64,000 bases of DNA. Source: Aphis gossypii (taxonomy: Eukaryota > Arthropoda > Insecta > Hemiptera > Aphididae). Each line of letters begins with the position of its first letter. The stretch's first letter is position 1. The stretch is from positions 77,036,604-77,100,603 of the forward strand of contig NC_065531.1 of NCBI RefSeq assembly GCF_020184175.1, given 5' to 3'. This document shows, piece by piece, positions 44,660-56,996 of this stretch. The notes beneath the pieces are model-generated. The model ran no database searches. It was not told where the DNA came from and saw only the letters and a list, made by a program, of their open reading frames with translations. The translations under genes were made by a program, and so were the position numbers.

Positions 44660-47018
44660 TTCTTATTAATGGATTCTAACCTGTTGGTATATAATACAGT
44701 TCGTTAAGATTGTTAACAAAAGTCCATGTGACTATGTGCAAACGGCAATAAGTCCATGTGCTATATATTATGCAATTGCGTATTCTACAAATCTCTAGAC
44801 CCTTTAATATTATACACTAGCCATGCCTATTTACATTCATCACGGCGACACGCAAATGATAATGATATTAAACGTACGTACAAAAAAAAAAAAAATCGAC
44901 TTTGCATCGTAATATCGTTAATATTTTTGAGTCACGTTCGTCGTATTAACACAATAAAATATACGCGGTCATGAACGAAATCGAGGTTATTAAAATACGT
45001 AGGTATTATGTACCTATATATTATAATAAATGAGTATGTGTATAATATGGTACCTATTTAGAATTTTTTTTTTAATAGCCGAGCGCGTTACATCATTGTC
45101 GCACGCTAAAACTTTATGACAATATACCTATATATTATTAGGTTTAAACATTATTATAATAGTATCTATAGGTAGGCACTTGCCGATTTGATATATTATT
45201 ATGCGCCGCATATATTAATAATATTATCATTATTGTCGTTTACGATCACCGTGCACTACGATACAATATTCGGCCGATTTTCGGAAATTGACAAACCAAT
45301 AATAATTACACGTTTATTGTATACACTAAACCTTTTAACCGATAATTTTTCTATTAGTAAGCGCAAAAAAAATTGTCTACTCGTCGTAGGCGTATAATAT
45401 GTGTTAAGATTTGCATACTAATAGTTACATTATACAATACCTGGAAATAGTCAACAGTATATTATTATTATTATAATTATTATTGTTTAACATTTTATTA
45501 ATTTTTGTATATTTTAAATTCTTAGGTCTTACTATACACTTGATAGTATCAGGTATATTATATGATTACTATTCGTTCAAAGGTCCCGTGTTAATCCATG
45601 CTCGAATGATGATGTTATTATAACTATTAATTGGGTTAAACCTAAATAATACATTTAATTCGTCGTCTTATAACTATATTAACTATAGAATACATTAATT
45701 ATATTCACTTGACGTATATATAGTGAATTTCAGTGTGAGGTATATTTTATGGTATATACCTGCAGAAATTAATAATTGATATTGAGGTTACCTATGTGGC
45801 CATAATATAGCCTAAATGCGTATTACGTACGGGTGTGTATAATATTATTATAAATTTATTACTAAACCTAGTCACAACAAATTACATTTTTAATTAATTA
45901 ATCTCGTATGATAAGATTCAAAAAAAAATAAAAATTAGCACAATAATTAGAAGAAAGATATCATTCATAGTTAAGTTATAACATCAAATATAAAAAATTT
46001 CGTATTTTGCTCTCGATGTATTTTAATCGATGATTACGAAATAGTAAATTATTGTTTGAAAAAGTCCTCAAATGCGTTTATGTATACAAAATTGTATTTA
46101 TTTCGTAATTTTATTATAATGTATAGTTATTTTATTATTTAAAATTGAATAGGTGCCTACGTTTTATTTATGTGCTATGATAGGTTTTTATTTCGTAATC
46201 GTATTTAAATACTCAATACTTATATAGGTATAATGATACTTCCAATATAATTCTAAAATCATCAAGGTATTCCATACATATACCTTATAAATTGTTTAAT
46301 ATCAATAGTCAAAATATATAGTTAAATGATATTTTAATATGCAAAAACAGGTTTTTCGATTTACTACAGGTATAGCACCTCTTGGAATTTCATCTATGTC
46401 ATCTTTATTCGTATTAAACACTATGATTAAGAATTAAGATTGTGAAAAATGTTAATGCGCCAAATCACATGTAACTTTATTATAATGTATAATATACATA
46501 TGACTCGTTCAAAATTTTCCGGTCGTAGTAAACTATGACTTATCTAAATTGTATGTAAACAATAATGATAATAATATTATAAGGAAATATTGGCATAGAT
46601 TTCAAGAAAAATCACATCCGGGATGGTTAAAAACTATAACTAGTTTTTGTATTACGAATATATTATATATAATATAGTGACTGCAGTCGTAAAATGCGTT
46701 TTTGCTTATTTAAATCAGTTAATAATATTTTGGACCGCTCACGAAATAATTTTTATACTATTATACTAGTAGTATTATTTATTATTATTATTATTGTGGT
46801 CTATATTAACTGCGTGCAGTGACAGTTTCATATCTAAATATATTATAATGAAAGAACAGGATCTTGCACAGTCCTATTTTAATATATAATATAATATCTC
46901 TAAATTTTATTGGTTATAAGTTAACTATATAAAAACCTTTAGCTCATCCTTTATTAAATTTACGATTACATTTTATATATACACTTAAATTATTCTTTAC
47001 TCAATTCTTACATTTCAG
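44660..47018. other. AT-rich stretch
   Basis: A plus-strand frame at 45188-45397 has hydrophobic segments and a donor-like GTAAGC at 45358 but no ATG and a poor acceptor. A 19-codon frame follows an acceptor at 46369. Neither is called. It contains many AAT and ATT runs. Confidence 0.45.
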
Positions 47019-47218
47019 TTAGATTAAGCACAATAAATATCGTTTTGTTGGATGCACCACAAGTGCAATTCTGTGTGCCAACCATACATCTAGTTTCTAT
47101 TTTTAATATAAAAATATTTATTATACATAAAAAAAATCCTAGGTGTAAGGTCATTTATTATTTTTTTTTTAATTCACAAATTCTATTTAGCACGGTTCTA
47201 AAATCAAAATTTGCATAA
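47019..47218 (+). CDS. Open 65-codon frame after a strong acceptor
   Basis: The acceptor ACTCAATTCTTACATTTCAG precedes phase 2 frame RLSTINIVLLDAPQVQFCVP, then TIHLVSIFNIKIF, and on to STVLKSKFA and TAA. The first 25 residues look protein-like. The rest is Ile, Phe and Lys-biased. Its last part overlaps, on the other strand, the possible hAT transposase fragment. Probably no more than one is meaningful. Confidence 0.18.
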
Positions 47219-47321
47219 TCATATCGCATATTCTTGATTCTAAGAACTCTGTGCGGGTTTTCAAACGAATCATATCGCCGAGAGCTTTAAATATACGTTC
47301 AAACGATGAATTTTCGTCTAT
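47187..47321 (-). pseudogene. Possible hAT transposase C-terminal (dimerisation) fragment
   Basis: The minus strand reads IDENSSFERIFKALGDMIRL, then KTRTEFLESRICDMIMQI. The spacing of Ser-Ser-x-Glu-Arg-x-Phe, then Gly-Asp, then a basic and leucine helix, matches the hAT dimerisation motif (ERxFS...G...R...L). The upstream frame is closed by a stop, and no zinc finger or catalytic region is seen, so it would be a decayed remnant. The motif match is partial (Lys in place of the usual Ser). Confidence 0.3.
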
Positions 47322-50136
47322 TTAATTTTCAAACTTTTTAAAATAGTAATAGTAATAATAATATATAATTATTATACACCCTTTAAACTTTAAAGTCCTT
47401 TTTCACTCTTCGAGAAATCAATTCCAATTTTATGTACCTAGTCACAAAATTGCATATAAACATAACCATAATGCCCTGCGAGGTATGCTCGGAGCTTATT
47501 TAAAGTAATAAAAAATAATAATAATTAATCCTCGGGTCACACAACTATTATTCCTAGATATGTGTTCAAAAATTATGTCCGTTTTATAAATAATGATTAA
47601 TAACAACTTATATTTACTACACTATTGTACCATAACTATACCGATATAAGTCTTATTAGTTATTACCATTTCTGTATTAGATGTGAAATTGAACGTAGCG
47701 TTTATTAAATATAACAAAAATTTAATTTAGAAGAACGTTTATAGAGCAATATAATGTGTATAGTTACTTATGTATAATATTTATATTGGAGAGACCGTTA
47801 CTTTGATATGATTATATTATATTATTAAACGCATTATTAAATTATAAATACAACCATTAACGATAAAAAGTTCTATATTTTATAACGGCGGCTCTATGTG
47901 AGGCGCATATTACTGAAGCATATGATTGAAGTTGCTATCAAAAAAAAAACCTATGGCTGGACAAATCGATTAATATATTGACAGAGTTTCAAGTACGTTA
48001 ACTAACACGTAGTCGAAAGTCTATTCATGTATCAATAATGCGACAAAAATAATAACGGCAAAACAAAAAATTAATAAATTTTAACAACGTATAAAGGTAT
48101 ATCGGTTTATTCCATAAACACGGCTGAAATTATATTTCGTATGTAAATTGCATTTTGGAAAAGTAGAAATCCAGAAGGGGATGAAAGAATAATATAAAAT
48201 ATCACTTCAAAGTAATTGGTTGAGGATTGTCATCTGTGCACCGTTTGATCGCCTCCACTCTGATAGATCGTATTTCCCTTGCACTCTCTTTCTTTCTCAT
48301 CACTTCTATACGCGGCATGCGAAAACTATTTGAATAATTTAATCGTTATATGCACAATTTGTATACGATTTATAATAATTAAAAAAAAAAAAAAAATCCG
48401 AGGGTGGTTTTTATTCGTCAACACTGCCGTCGCACGAGGACGATTAATTTATTTATTGTGATATTATATCTAATTTCCACACGCGTAATACGTGTCACGC
48501 ACTGTTTGGTAATGGTTTTTATTAATCGAGTCATTTTCAATGTGTATTAAATACCGAGGTATATAATACATTGTTTACTCGGATTTAATTCGTGTCTCGT
48601 CCCGCGGTCCAGCAGCATCCCGATCACGCGCTGCAGTAGTCGCAATGATAGGAAATCCGCGCGACGTCCCCACCCACGGCTTTTAATATTATACATAGGG
48701 CGTCTGTCGTGTATAATTAAAATATAATATAATTTCATAATGATATGGTACACCATAACTAAAAAATCCCGACCACATCTCCGCGTGCAAACAAAATTAT
48801 ATGATGTTGTCAATTCTTCGTAGAATTCTCGGGAAATATTAAAACAGAATATTATTATGCTATAATATTATCACCTGTAGCCGCAGTAGTAACGCCCCTT
48901 AACGCTATCATATTATGTCTCACGTTTTTAATTTTGAAATAAACATAATATATATATATAATGCATTTAGCGTATGCACAAAATCCTTCGCAAACAGAAT
49001 TAAATAGTCTTGTAATAATATTATATTGTCTTAATTATATCAATTTACAGTCGCAGAGCGTCTTTTTTCTGTTTTAAAATAAATATACGTATATTGTTAT
49101 ACGTATAAGCACTGCGCAGTAGTTGAGTGTAGTTCCTTTACAGGACACGTTTTAATAGTATACAGCAGGTATGATACTATATACGTGTCAAATTCGTTTC
49201 GATTAACCTTAATAAAACATATCGCACGCTAATAATTTAAACGCGTTCAAAAACTGCAGACATACGCGTTTACTATTTTTTTTCTCTCCGGTGAAACGTG
49301 TTATTGCAAAATGCACATGTCAATTGCACATAAAGCTTTTGTCATGAGATTATATTCAATTTGTTAATGGGATTAAAGGACACGTGAGACGTAGAATGGA
49401 TTTTACGTCGAAATAGTTAGACAACAAACAGCTAGAGATGTCAGACAGTAAAACCTGGTGCAATTTATTTGTTATTTTCGTTAATTTACTATACCATATA
49501 ATGTTTGTATACAAAAGGCGATTCGTTTATTAACAATCATTATTTCAAAATCTATTAATGTTATATTTTTTATCGTTATAACTTTTTTTAAGTTTTTACT
49601 ATTTTGAATGATAACGCACATCTTTAATTGTATTTACTGCATCAAAATATTTTCTGGAGTATTTCGATAAAAAAAAAAACAAAACGACATTTGGATGAGT
49701 ACTTTATGAGATTTAAGTATTTGAAGTTCGAGTAAACAGAGTAGTAGACCAAAATATTTCGAGATATCCGTCATCAGTCTGCTCACAAAAACTATAAATA
49801 CTTATAACTCATAAACTACAAGCAACACATCAGCATGGGAAAAATGTAATAGGTAGATACAAGTTTTAGTTCTCGTGCACATATTATAGCCCAGTCAATC
49901 GATTCGTATACTTGCGAGCAAAGACGTTAACGTCCGCATACCATACTAAGTTATTAACAATTTAATATCAAATTGAAACCTACGCAAACGACACGTCCCA
50001 ATATATTATTATACATGTATGACAAAAACAAATGTTCAAAAACTCTAATTCGGTTCCACGCTTAACGCACGTTCCGCGGGCGTAATCGGTCGTTTTGCGT
50101 TTTATATATATTTTATTTTATTTTTTAACGATTTTA
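47322..50136. other. AT-rich stretch with one GC-rich patch
   Basis: A GC-rich patch at 48590-48680 leaves all three minus frames open (48547-48813). This is compositional and I call no gene. A15 near 48380. Several good acceptors (for example 49050) lead to under 10 codons. Confidence 0.4.
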
Positions 50137-50241
50137 CTATAAAATGTCCAAAACAATATTCGCCTCCGTAAAGTAGCCGCGCGCACTCTCCAACGGTCGA
50201 AGGTCGGTTTTTGTTGTTGTTTCCACCCTCCTCTTATCCAT
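50137..50241 (-). CDS. Candidate 34-aa frame with upstream TATA box
   Basis: The minus-strand ATG frame reads MDKRRVETTTKTDLRPLESA, then RGYFTEANIVLDIL and TAG. It is charged, balanced and unlike its AT-rich surroundings. A consensus TATA box (TATAAAAG) lies about 25 bases upstream of the ATG, so transcription would start at or near the ATG unless a different start is used. It could also be the first coding exon of a longer protein. No family is recognised. Confidence 0.25.
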   Translation of the reverse strand: MDKRRVETTTKTDLRPLESARGYFTEANIVLDIL

Positions 50242-50602
50242 AGCGTTTCTTTGCGCTTTTATACTTGCCGTATATATTATCGTTTGATTGTTATTTTTTC
50301 AATCAAAACGTCAATTTATTTTTACGACTTGGTACGCATAGCGAAGAAAACGTGTACATATTATTATTATTATTATAACGTATACGAATTGAAATGTACT
50401 ACGACGCACGCACAATAACAACGGTCTGAGCGGTCGACGGTCATGTAAATATTCGCCGAATTATTACGAAAAATAAATAAAAGCCGCTCGTCTTTCCCGA
50501 GTACCGCACTCAATAACAATAATAATAATGGCAAAATATTGTAGGTACGTACTACTTACATCATATTATTGTACATAAACCAACACAATGGAGTTTTTTT
50601 AG

Positions 50603-50702
50603 CGACCGGAAACCTCCTCGGCGCGGCGCGCGGTGCGGTTGTGTTGACGATCCGATCCGACTACCGTGTCAGGCACAGGTCAACGCACTATATTTTATAT
50701 AA
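50603..50702 (+). CDS. Weak candidate 3'-terminal exon, Arg/Cys-rich
   Basis: The acceptor AGTTTTTTTAG opens a GC-rich block. Phase 1 reads DRKPPRRGARCGCVDDPIRL, then PCQAQVNALYFI and TAA. GC-rich composition alone yields Arg, Pro and Gly, so the support is modest. It could equally be part of a CpG regulatory patch. Confidence 0.18.
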
Positions 50703-52889
50703 TATTAAATTTTTATATTTAATACTCTAAAGTAGTATTTAGTACATTTATACGTTCGACTTAGACACTTAGTGTATATTATACCCTGTGAAAATGACGA
50801 TTGTTTACGTTTTTTCCATTAAAACATCGAAAAAATATTTCACTTTTTCTCATTGTTTTTACAACAACAACATTGTTATGCTTTTTATATTATGACTCGA
50901 CGACTGTTTTAGACAGCTGATCAATATGACGTATAATATTATGATCACAATACATGCTAAAAGGCTTGATTTGAGTAAAGTTCAATCCTATGTATATCGT
51001 ATTCACAACAAAATCTCTAATATTTATGTCAACCACATACCTAACATTTTAATGAATCCATATTTAAATAAATAAATAAATAAATAAAATACGTGGAAAA
51101 TGGCCATTTTTGCTAAAAATGTTTTCAAATAATAATAGTGATATTTAATAAAATGTCTTGTATCATATTATTGTTGATAACTTCATGGAGTACATCAAGC
51201 AGAATTTAAAAAACAATTAATGAGTTAATATTATTATAGTGATTACCAATTAACTATATCTTCATCATCAGCGTTAATATTTTTAAAAAATATACATTCG
51301 AATTAAATTTGTTTAAAAAAAATTTAAACAGTTATTTTGTCAGTAGTATATAAATAACACGATTTATTTTATATAAGAGTGAAATAATCTAAGCACGTAT
51401 ACTACAGATCAAGAGTCTCCAATTTAAACTGTTTACTGGTGCAAACATTTTTAAATCAGGTACTGTATACAGTACATGTACCTGTAGTTGCCACGGTAGA
51501 GTATTTTAATCGAACAATGACGTTATGGGTTATGTGACGTTCGTATTTTTTAATTATTTTTTTTTCAATTTAATGTACAAATAATGACTGTGAAAAATCC
51601 ACTAGAAAAACAATAGAAAATCTAATAAAATAATTAACTTGGTTTACATATTTTGTTAAAAATAAAAATATGACCTAGTTAAGAAATAAATAAAACAAAT
51701 GTAAATAAGGTAATCAATTTACAAACCAACAAGCATGAAATGTTTAAAAATTAATAAATTATTAATTTTTATTGTACAAATAGTAATCGTATTTCGTATC
51801 GATTGTGTACCCGGAACATTTAAATTTTAAATTGAATTGTTAGCACAAATCATTGAAAAATTATAATTTGTTAGGCGAGCGTTTAAAACAAACGACGAAT
51901 TAAAAAATAAAAAACTATGATAATATATAATAATAATATTACAATATAAAACATTATTGTTTGAGTTTCTTGTTTCTAATAAAGTTACTGAAGTATCCCA
52001 ATATTTATCTCAATCAATAAAATAAATGTTCATCTCGTGTTTAGTATTTTTATATTACTAGTGTTATACTTTCCATCAACACGTTTTATATACATAGTTT
52101 ATGCAAAACTCATGAAGCTTACTTTTATGTGTTTTAAAATGTATTTCAATATGGAACATAGTTTAATCTTTTATCTTAAGTATCACTTTACTAATAAAAT
52201 CAGATTAAAATATGTAAATAACAGTTTGAATAACTTAATTTTGTTAAAAATAGCAATAAGTTTTTTAGTGTAATTATATCAGTAATTTTAGTATCAACTA
52301 ATTTAGATTTTTTTAATTTATTATTTTATAAGGAATACAACCATTATTATTCATACAATTCATATTTCAAAACAATAATAGAAAACTAATAAAGTTTATA
52401 CCCACGGATGAATTCTTTTATAACATTAATTGATTGCATATGCCATTATTATAATAATATTATCTATTCGTTGGCTGAATATCAAAACTTGAATTAATAC
52501 TCGTGGGAATGAACATCATTTTTATCGAGATAAAATTTGATATTATTCGCAAAAACTATAAGGTCTTACACATTATTTATTTAGTTATAAAGTTTTAAAA
52601 TCATACACAAAAAACATAAAAGTTATGAAACTGTTTTGTTTTATCGTATAATGCGAAATCATAGGTTTTATTTTTCATTTGTCCATTAATTCAACATCGT
52701 TAGTTTCGCGATAATAAAAAATAAACAAAAATAATTTAATCTAATCGATAGTGTCGCGTTGGTATATAGTTTAGTAACTTCCACATAGGTAAAAATTGTT
52801 TATATACTACTAGTTATAAAACAAGACTTCGTCCGGAAAAAAATTAACTATTATTAAGTACTTACTTACATTATATCGATATATCACAG
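50703..52889. other. AT-rich stretch
   Basis: It has (AAAT)n at 51063-51089. A plus frame at 52037-52273 is strongly Phe, Ile, Leu and Lys-biased with no support. No gene. Confidence 0.5.
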
Positions 52890-53076
52890 TTTTGGTGTTC
52901 ACGAACAAATCGGCATCAATGTGCCACACGCCTTTGTGAACAAAGCTGACAAGTATGAACAATTAGCCCTAGTCAGATCCGCTATACCACTCGTTTTATT
53001 TTCAAATGTAGTTCAAGCTCTACTTATAAACTTTTCTAAAATTATTTTAAGAACAGTTTTTGAAATGTTCGTGTAA
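52890..53076 (+). CDS. Candidate exon, 61 codons
   Basis: The acceptor GATATATCACAG is followed in phase 1 by FGVHEQIGINVPHAFVNKAD, then KYEQLALVRSAIPLVLFSNV, then VQALLINFSKIILRTVFEMFV and TAA. The first 40 residues have balanced, protein-like composition. No ATG begins the frame, so it would continue an upstream exon. A donor such as AAT|GTAGTT could end it earlier. No family is recognised. A transposon relic is possible. Confidence 0.27.
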
Positions 53077-55140
53077 ATTGTTCGAGTAGTTTTTAAATCT
53101 ATAAGTTATAAACTTATAAATATGTAGACGGAATCCAATGAGAATCCTATTTTATAAACGAAAAAATGTGTGAGGCAAAACTAAAACCACGCGCAAGCCA
53201 CCCGACACAAGCAACCTATACAAGAGTTGTAAAACGAAACTTATAAACACTCCCCGATTCTCAATTAGGCGATAATTGATTAGGAGTTTCCAATTCTAAA
53301 AGCCCCGTCTAAACGTGTACTAATTGGTGTATATACATAAATATATATACTGCATATAGGTGGATAATTAATAATAAAATGAAAAAAAAAAACAGTTTAA
53401 TAACTTATTTATACGTAAAGTTTGTTGTTTCGGAACGCTGATTAACAACGTTTAATAATCAAAGATGTGACGTGTACAAACGTGTGCATAAAAACTTCGT
53501 GTCATATCAACGTCAAAAGCAATGGCAAGCGATTAAGTCGCTTTATATATTTTGAATATTTTATACTAATGTGAACTGTTGATGAGGCATTTAACTATAT
53601 TTACTGTCGATAACATAGTGTTTAGTGACTGATATACAATATTTAATCGAAACAGTTGAGTACGTATAGTATAATAAGTAATTAGACATAACATGTTATA
53701 TTATGCGCAGTCAGCTATTATTGCTAATGAGCGATTATACTATTGTGTTTAAAGAGTTCGCTTCTTTGGTCGGTGTAAAACCCGCACAATCCGTTTTGGA
53801 ATGGACTGATCTACGCCCGTTGTTCATGTCTGATTAACCTATTATAATGATATATATATATATAAGTATGTGTGTGTAGCGTGTACGGCTTGTCGTGAAC
53901 GTCGATCGTTAAACGAATATTAAAGACAATGATATATTATAAACAAATTATACATATAAAAAAAATAAAATAATCTGTTTGGCCAGTGGCAACTTCTAAT
54001 CTATATGGAGGTAGTAAAAATAATTTATTGAGCTCTGACCGAATCGGTATATACAGCCATTAGTTTCTAATTGAACGGTATTTAACATATTATTATGGTT
54101 CTGGTTCGGGTCGGATGGAACGCTGTTGAAATACTTAAAAACCTATTTTAGACAGTTTTGAAATCGGGCTGATAACCCGACGACTGTTTCGTCGTAGATC
54201 AGTTTTCACCGAAAATAGGTACGTTTTATAATAAAAATCCAAACCGAAAGTTGTTTAAAAGCATAGCTGTTGAATATTATGATGTAGAAGGCTTCAAGCC
54301 AGTGTATCATGTATGTTTATTATACGCAATAATATACGCGATGTTATATACATATTATATGTTTATCGCGCCCATAAACATTTTATAAGTTTTGTTGAAA
54401 TTATAGCTTTGGGGGGCTTTAAATAATATACGTACGCTATTTGATATTAAGCCGTCCGTTCTAAATAAAACCGATGCCCGCGGAGTAATTTAAGTCATCA
54501 CGTGTTAAATATTCGTTGTAAATACTAAATTATATGTATTGTAATTAATTTTTGTTTCAGACATCTCTATATTATTATAATCGTATACAGAGACTCGTGT
54601 AAAGTAAAACGTGTTTACATCAAAAATATACTATACATCTGAACTTGGAGGGGTTATACCTAGGTACTAGTCGTAGTTATAATAGACCATACCTATTTAA
54701 AAAAAAATAAAAATATTTTCCCAAAGAATTGAACTTTTCGAATAATAAAAATAGTAAAAAAAAAAGATTATAATAATTATGTAAAGGTAATAACAATATA
54801 AATCGACTGCGCGCATTGCTGCTCTCTGTCACCGCATATACAGTACCTAACGGCTAACCCAAAGCCTATAGCCCAACCAACAGTGTACACTGTAAGTTTA
54901 CCTAGGTATATACCTATATACCAGTATTATAATACTCGCTTCGTATTTATATAATAATATGAGTTATAACATACGTGTACGCTCTGTGTTTACACATATA
55001 TTGTGTATATATTATATGTATAAATGTGTATGTATACAGACAAAATATGAGTTAATAACGAAGGTTTACACTGCGCGCGCACAAAAGCGAGGCCCACGCC
55101 AGTGGACGGATTATATTATAATAATAATATAAGTCCGTTG
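53077..55140. other. AT-rich stretch
   Basis: A 26-codon ATG frame at 53166-53246 (MCEAKLKPRASHPTQATYTR) and a good acceptor at 54560 followed by 13 codons are noted only. (TA)n at 53850-53862. No gene is supported. Confidence 0.45.
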
Positions 55141-55386
55141 ATGGATGACATCGAATCGGGATCGTACTTGCGTTGGTCGACCGCCGTTGCCGTAATAATG
55201 TGTATATACCTATGTGTATTATATTATATGAATACGAACGTTTCTAATACTCAAACAATATATAATATAATATGCATATATTATATTTATATAAATTGTA
55301 ATATTATTTTAGACCCAGTCGACTGCAGAAGGTGCCATATGTTTATTATGGTATTATTATTATTATTATTATGTATACATGAATAA
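55141..55386 (+). CDS. Orphan 81-aa frame with membrane-type segment
   Basis: The ATG frame starts MDDIESGSYLRWSTAVAVIM and continues CIYLCVLYYMNTNVSNT. An acidic, soluble N-terminus followed by a roughly 17-residue hydrophobic segment resembles a type II anchor. After that the frame is AT-biased and ends in a leucine run from TTA repeats. A first exon ending before about 55250 is more plausible than the whole frame. No family is recognised. Confidence 0.2.
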   Translation: MDDIESGSYLRWSTAVAVIMCIYLCVLYYMNTNVSNTQTIYNIICIYYIYINCNIILDPVDCRRCHMFIMVLLLLLLCIHE

Positions 55387-55815
55387 TAAAATAGAGAATT
55401 TTACATTTTTTTTTTAATTTTAAACAAATTTTCTGCTATCTGATAAGAGTTCATATTATATCAGGTCATGTATCTTGTTTTCAAAGTAGAGGTGTATAAT
55501 ACGTATAGTATTATAGGTACCTTCTGAGACGTAAACCGCAAGATTATATCAACGATTATAATATAATATAAATGGATTGTGATAAATTACAGAATTTTGT
55601 CGTACTTGAAAATATTGCATATTAAACTTAAAATCCAATAGAATATAAAGAATTATCGAGTATTATCTGCACGTGGGTCTGTCCCAAGGATATAGTAGGT
55701 ATGATATTATATTATAATAGGTATTAGTTGTAGACGGATTTTTAATTTTTAATTTTTTCTTTTATTGCTATTATGATTATCGTCATTGTTTGCTTTTTCT
55801 TTTTTTTTAAATTAG

Positions 55816-55935
55816 ATCAACAGTCGTATTTTTAACTTGTCCGATATTCCGACGGCATATCGTCTATCGTCTGATTTATTGATATTTCGCTGCGCTCGGG
55901 CGGTCATGCATTTTAAAACAACACGCGCGGTCTGA
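55816..55935 (+). CDS. Candidate 3'-terminal exon, 39 codons
   Basis: The acceptor is a very long pyrimidine tract (TTTGCTTTTTCTTTTTTTT, then AAATTAG). Phase 0 then reads INSRIFNLSDIPTAYRLSSD, LLIFRCARAVMHFKTTRAV and TGA. Composition is balanced and the block is G+C-richer than its 5' side. No family is recognised. The next plus-strand candidates follow at 56.1-57.0 kb. Confidence 0.33.
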   Translation: MNSRIFNLSDIPTAYRLSSDLLIFRCARAVMHFKTTRAV

Positions 55936-55955
55936 TCGATCAATCCATTTCAATG

Positions 55956-56056
55956 TCAGAATTTAATTAGAATAATAACTGACGACTGCCGCGGTACGTC
56001 GTGATCGAGAAAGCTTTTACGCCCGCGGGACAATCGACTTTTTACTATTATTATTA
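55956..56056 (-). CDS. Candidate 3'-terminal exon, 32 codons
   Basis: The minus strand has a T13-containing acceptor ending ATGCCGCAG. Phase 2 reads IIIVKSRLSRGRKSFLDHDV, then PRQSSVIILIKF and TGA. It is basic and protein-like. It converges on the plus-strand candidate ending at 55935, only 20 bp away. Confidence 0.22.
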
Positions 56057-56122
56057 CTGCGGCATAAAAAAAAAAAAAATACGTACGGCCGCCGTGTCTC
56101 CGATAGGCGATAGCACGGCTGT

Positions 56123-56473
56123 ATGTACACGAGACCGGGGCGTAAGCCAACGAAACGTTTAAGTAGCACGACCAGTGTTTTAATGTGTATTTGTACAGTC
56201 GTACTTTCGCAAATAATTATACTCGTACCTACTTATAGGGTGATTATTATATCGTATATAGGTATATACGCGTACTACGATATGCGTGCCACGCGCACGT
56301 TTTTCTATGGGCAATTTGTTTTAAAACGTCCACATGGATCGTATATTATTATGATTTGTTTTCGAACCCTTAAGACGTCTTCCTCCGATTCGATTTCAAT
56401 TTTTCCCTCTTTGCGTCGTAACGACATAATATCGTACGGTCGACCGCACGAACTACCATCGTTCGTGCAGTAA
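56123..56473 (+). CDS. Orphan 116-aa frame
   Basis: The ATG frame starts MYTRPGRKPTKRLSSTTSVL, has hydrophobic stretches (CICTVVLSQIIILV and RVIIISYIGIYAYY), then TLKTSSSDSISIFPSLRR and ends ELPSFVQ. Two membrane-like segments after a basic N-terminus are suggestive. The surrounding GC-richer composition makes long frames likelier. It ends 11 bases before the next ATG frame. Confidence 0.22.
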   Translation: MYTRPGRKPTKRLSSTTSVLMCICTVVLSQIIILVPTYRVIIISYIGIYAYYDMRATRTFFYGQFVLKRPHGSYIIMICFRTLKTSSSDSISIFPSLRRNDIISYGRPHELPSFVQ

Positions 56474-56484
56474 TATACAATAAT

Positions 56485-56829
56485 ATGATAATAATATTAT
56501 TCTCTTTTCGACGGTACGAACGTTTATTAGTCCTGCAACGACGAACGTTTCCGTTTTCTCCTAAAAATCATCGCTTAGCATTGTTGTACAACAAACAATA
56601 TTTAGGTCGCGACATTACCAGCAGCTGTGTATCTGGTATAGTACAGCCTCATCAAGGTATAACTATTACTACAGTAGCCGATCGTCTTTTACACTCTCTG
56701 TACATACCTATAATGATATCGCCGCAGTATCACGCGTTATACTGGCCGTCGTGTGACTTCGTAGTACGATTTCATGATGGTAATTATTGGCACTGTTGGC
56801 TGAACACAAAATATATTATACAAACGTAG
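56485..56829 (+). CDS. Orphan 114-aa frame in series with the previous one
   Basis: The ATG frame starts MIIILFSFRRYERLLVLQRR, continues PKNHRLALLYNKQYLGRDIT and QPHQGITITTVADRLLHSLY, then ALYWPSCDF. A weak donor after CDF (GACTTC|GTAGTA) falls on a codon boundary. It would join in frame, over a 111-bp intron, to the strong-acceptor exon at 56871. The family is unknown. Confidence 0.25.
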   Translation: MIIILFSFRRYERLLVLQRRTFPFSPKNHRLALLYNKQYLGRDITSSCVSGIVQPHQGITITTVADRLLHSLYIPIMISPQYHALYWPSCDFVVRFHDGNYWHCWLNTKYIIQT

Positions 56830-56870
56830 GTATTTAATATGTTTTTTCCGATTTTCGTTGTCGTCTTCAG

Positions 56871-56996
56871 TTTTGGAAAACACGAAATAGAAAGTATCGG
56901 ATCCTCGTAGTCTGTTGCGACTGGGCGACGGGGAAATCTTCTCCTCATCCTACACCCGTCACGAACGCAAACGACCAGAACAATGTATATGTATAG
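56871..56996 (+). CDS. Candidate 3'-terminal exon, 41 codons
   Basis: A superb acceptor (TTTTTTCCGATTTTCGTTGTCGTCTTCAG, 56842-56870) leads in phase 0 to FWKTRNRKYRILVVCCDWAT, then GKSSPHPTPVTNANDQNNVYV and TAG. A basic and aromatic start, a short hydrophobic core and a polar, proline-rich end resemble the last helix and cytoplasmic tail of a membrane protein. It is phase-compatible with the frame ending near 56759. The family is unknown. Confidence 0.35.
   Translation, partial: FWKTRNRKYRILVVCCDWATGKSSPHPTPVTNANDQNNVYV

Noticed and set aside
45181..45357. Hydrophobic plus-strand frame resembling a chemoreceptor segment
   Set aside because: The acceptor is purine-rich, there is no ATG, and the resemblance is only general hydrophobicity.
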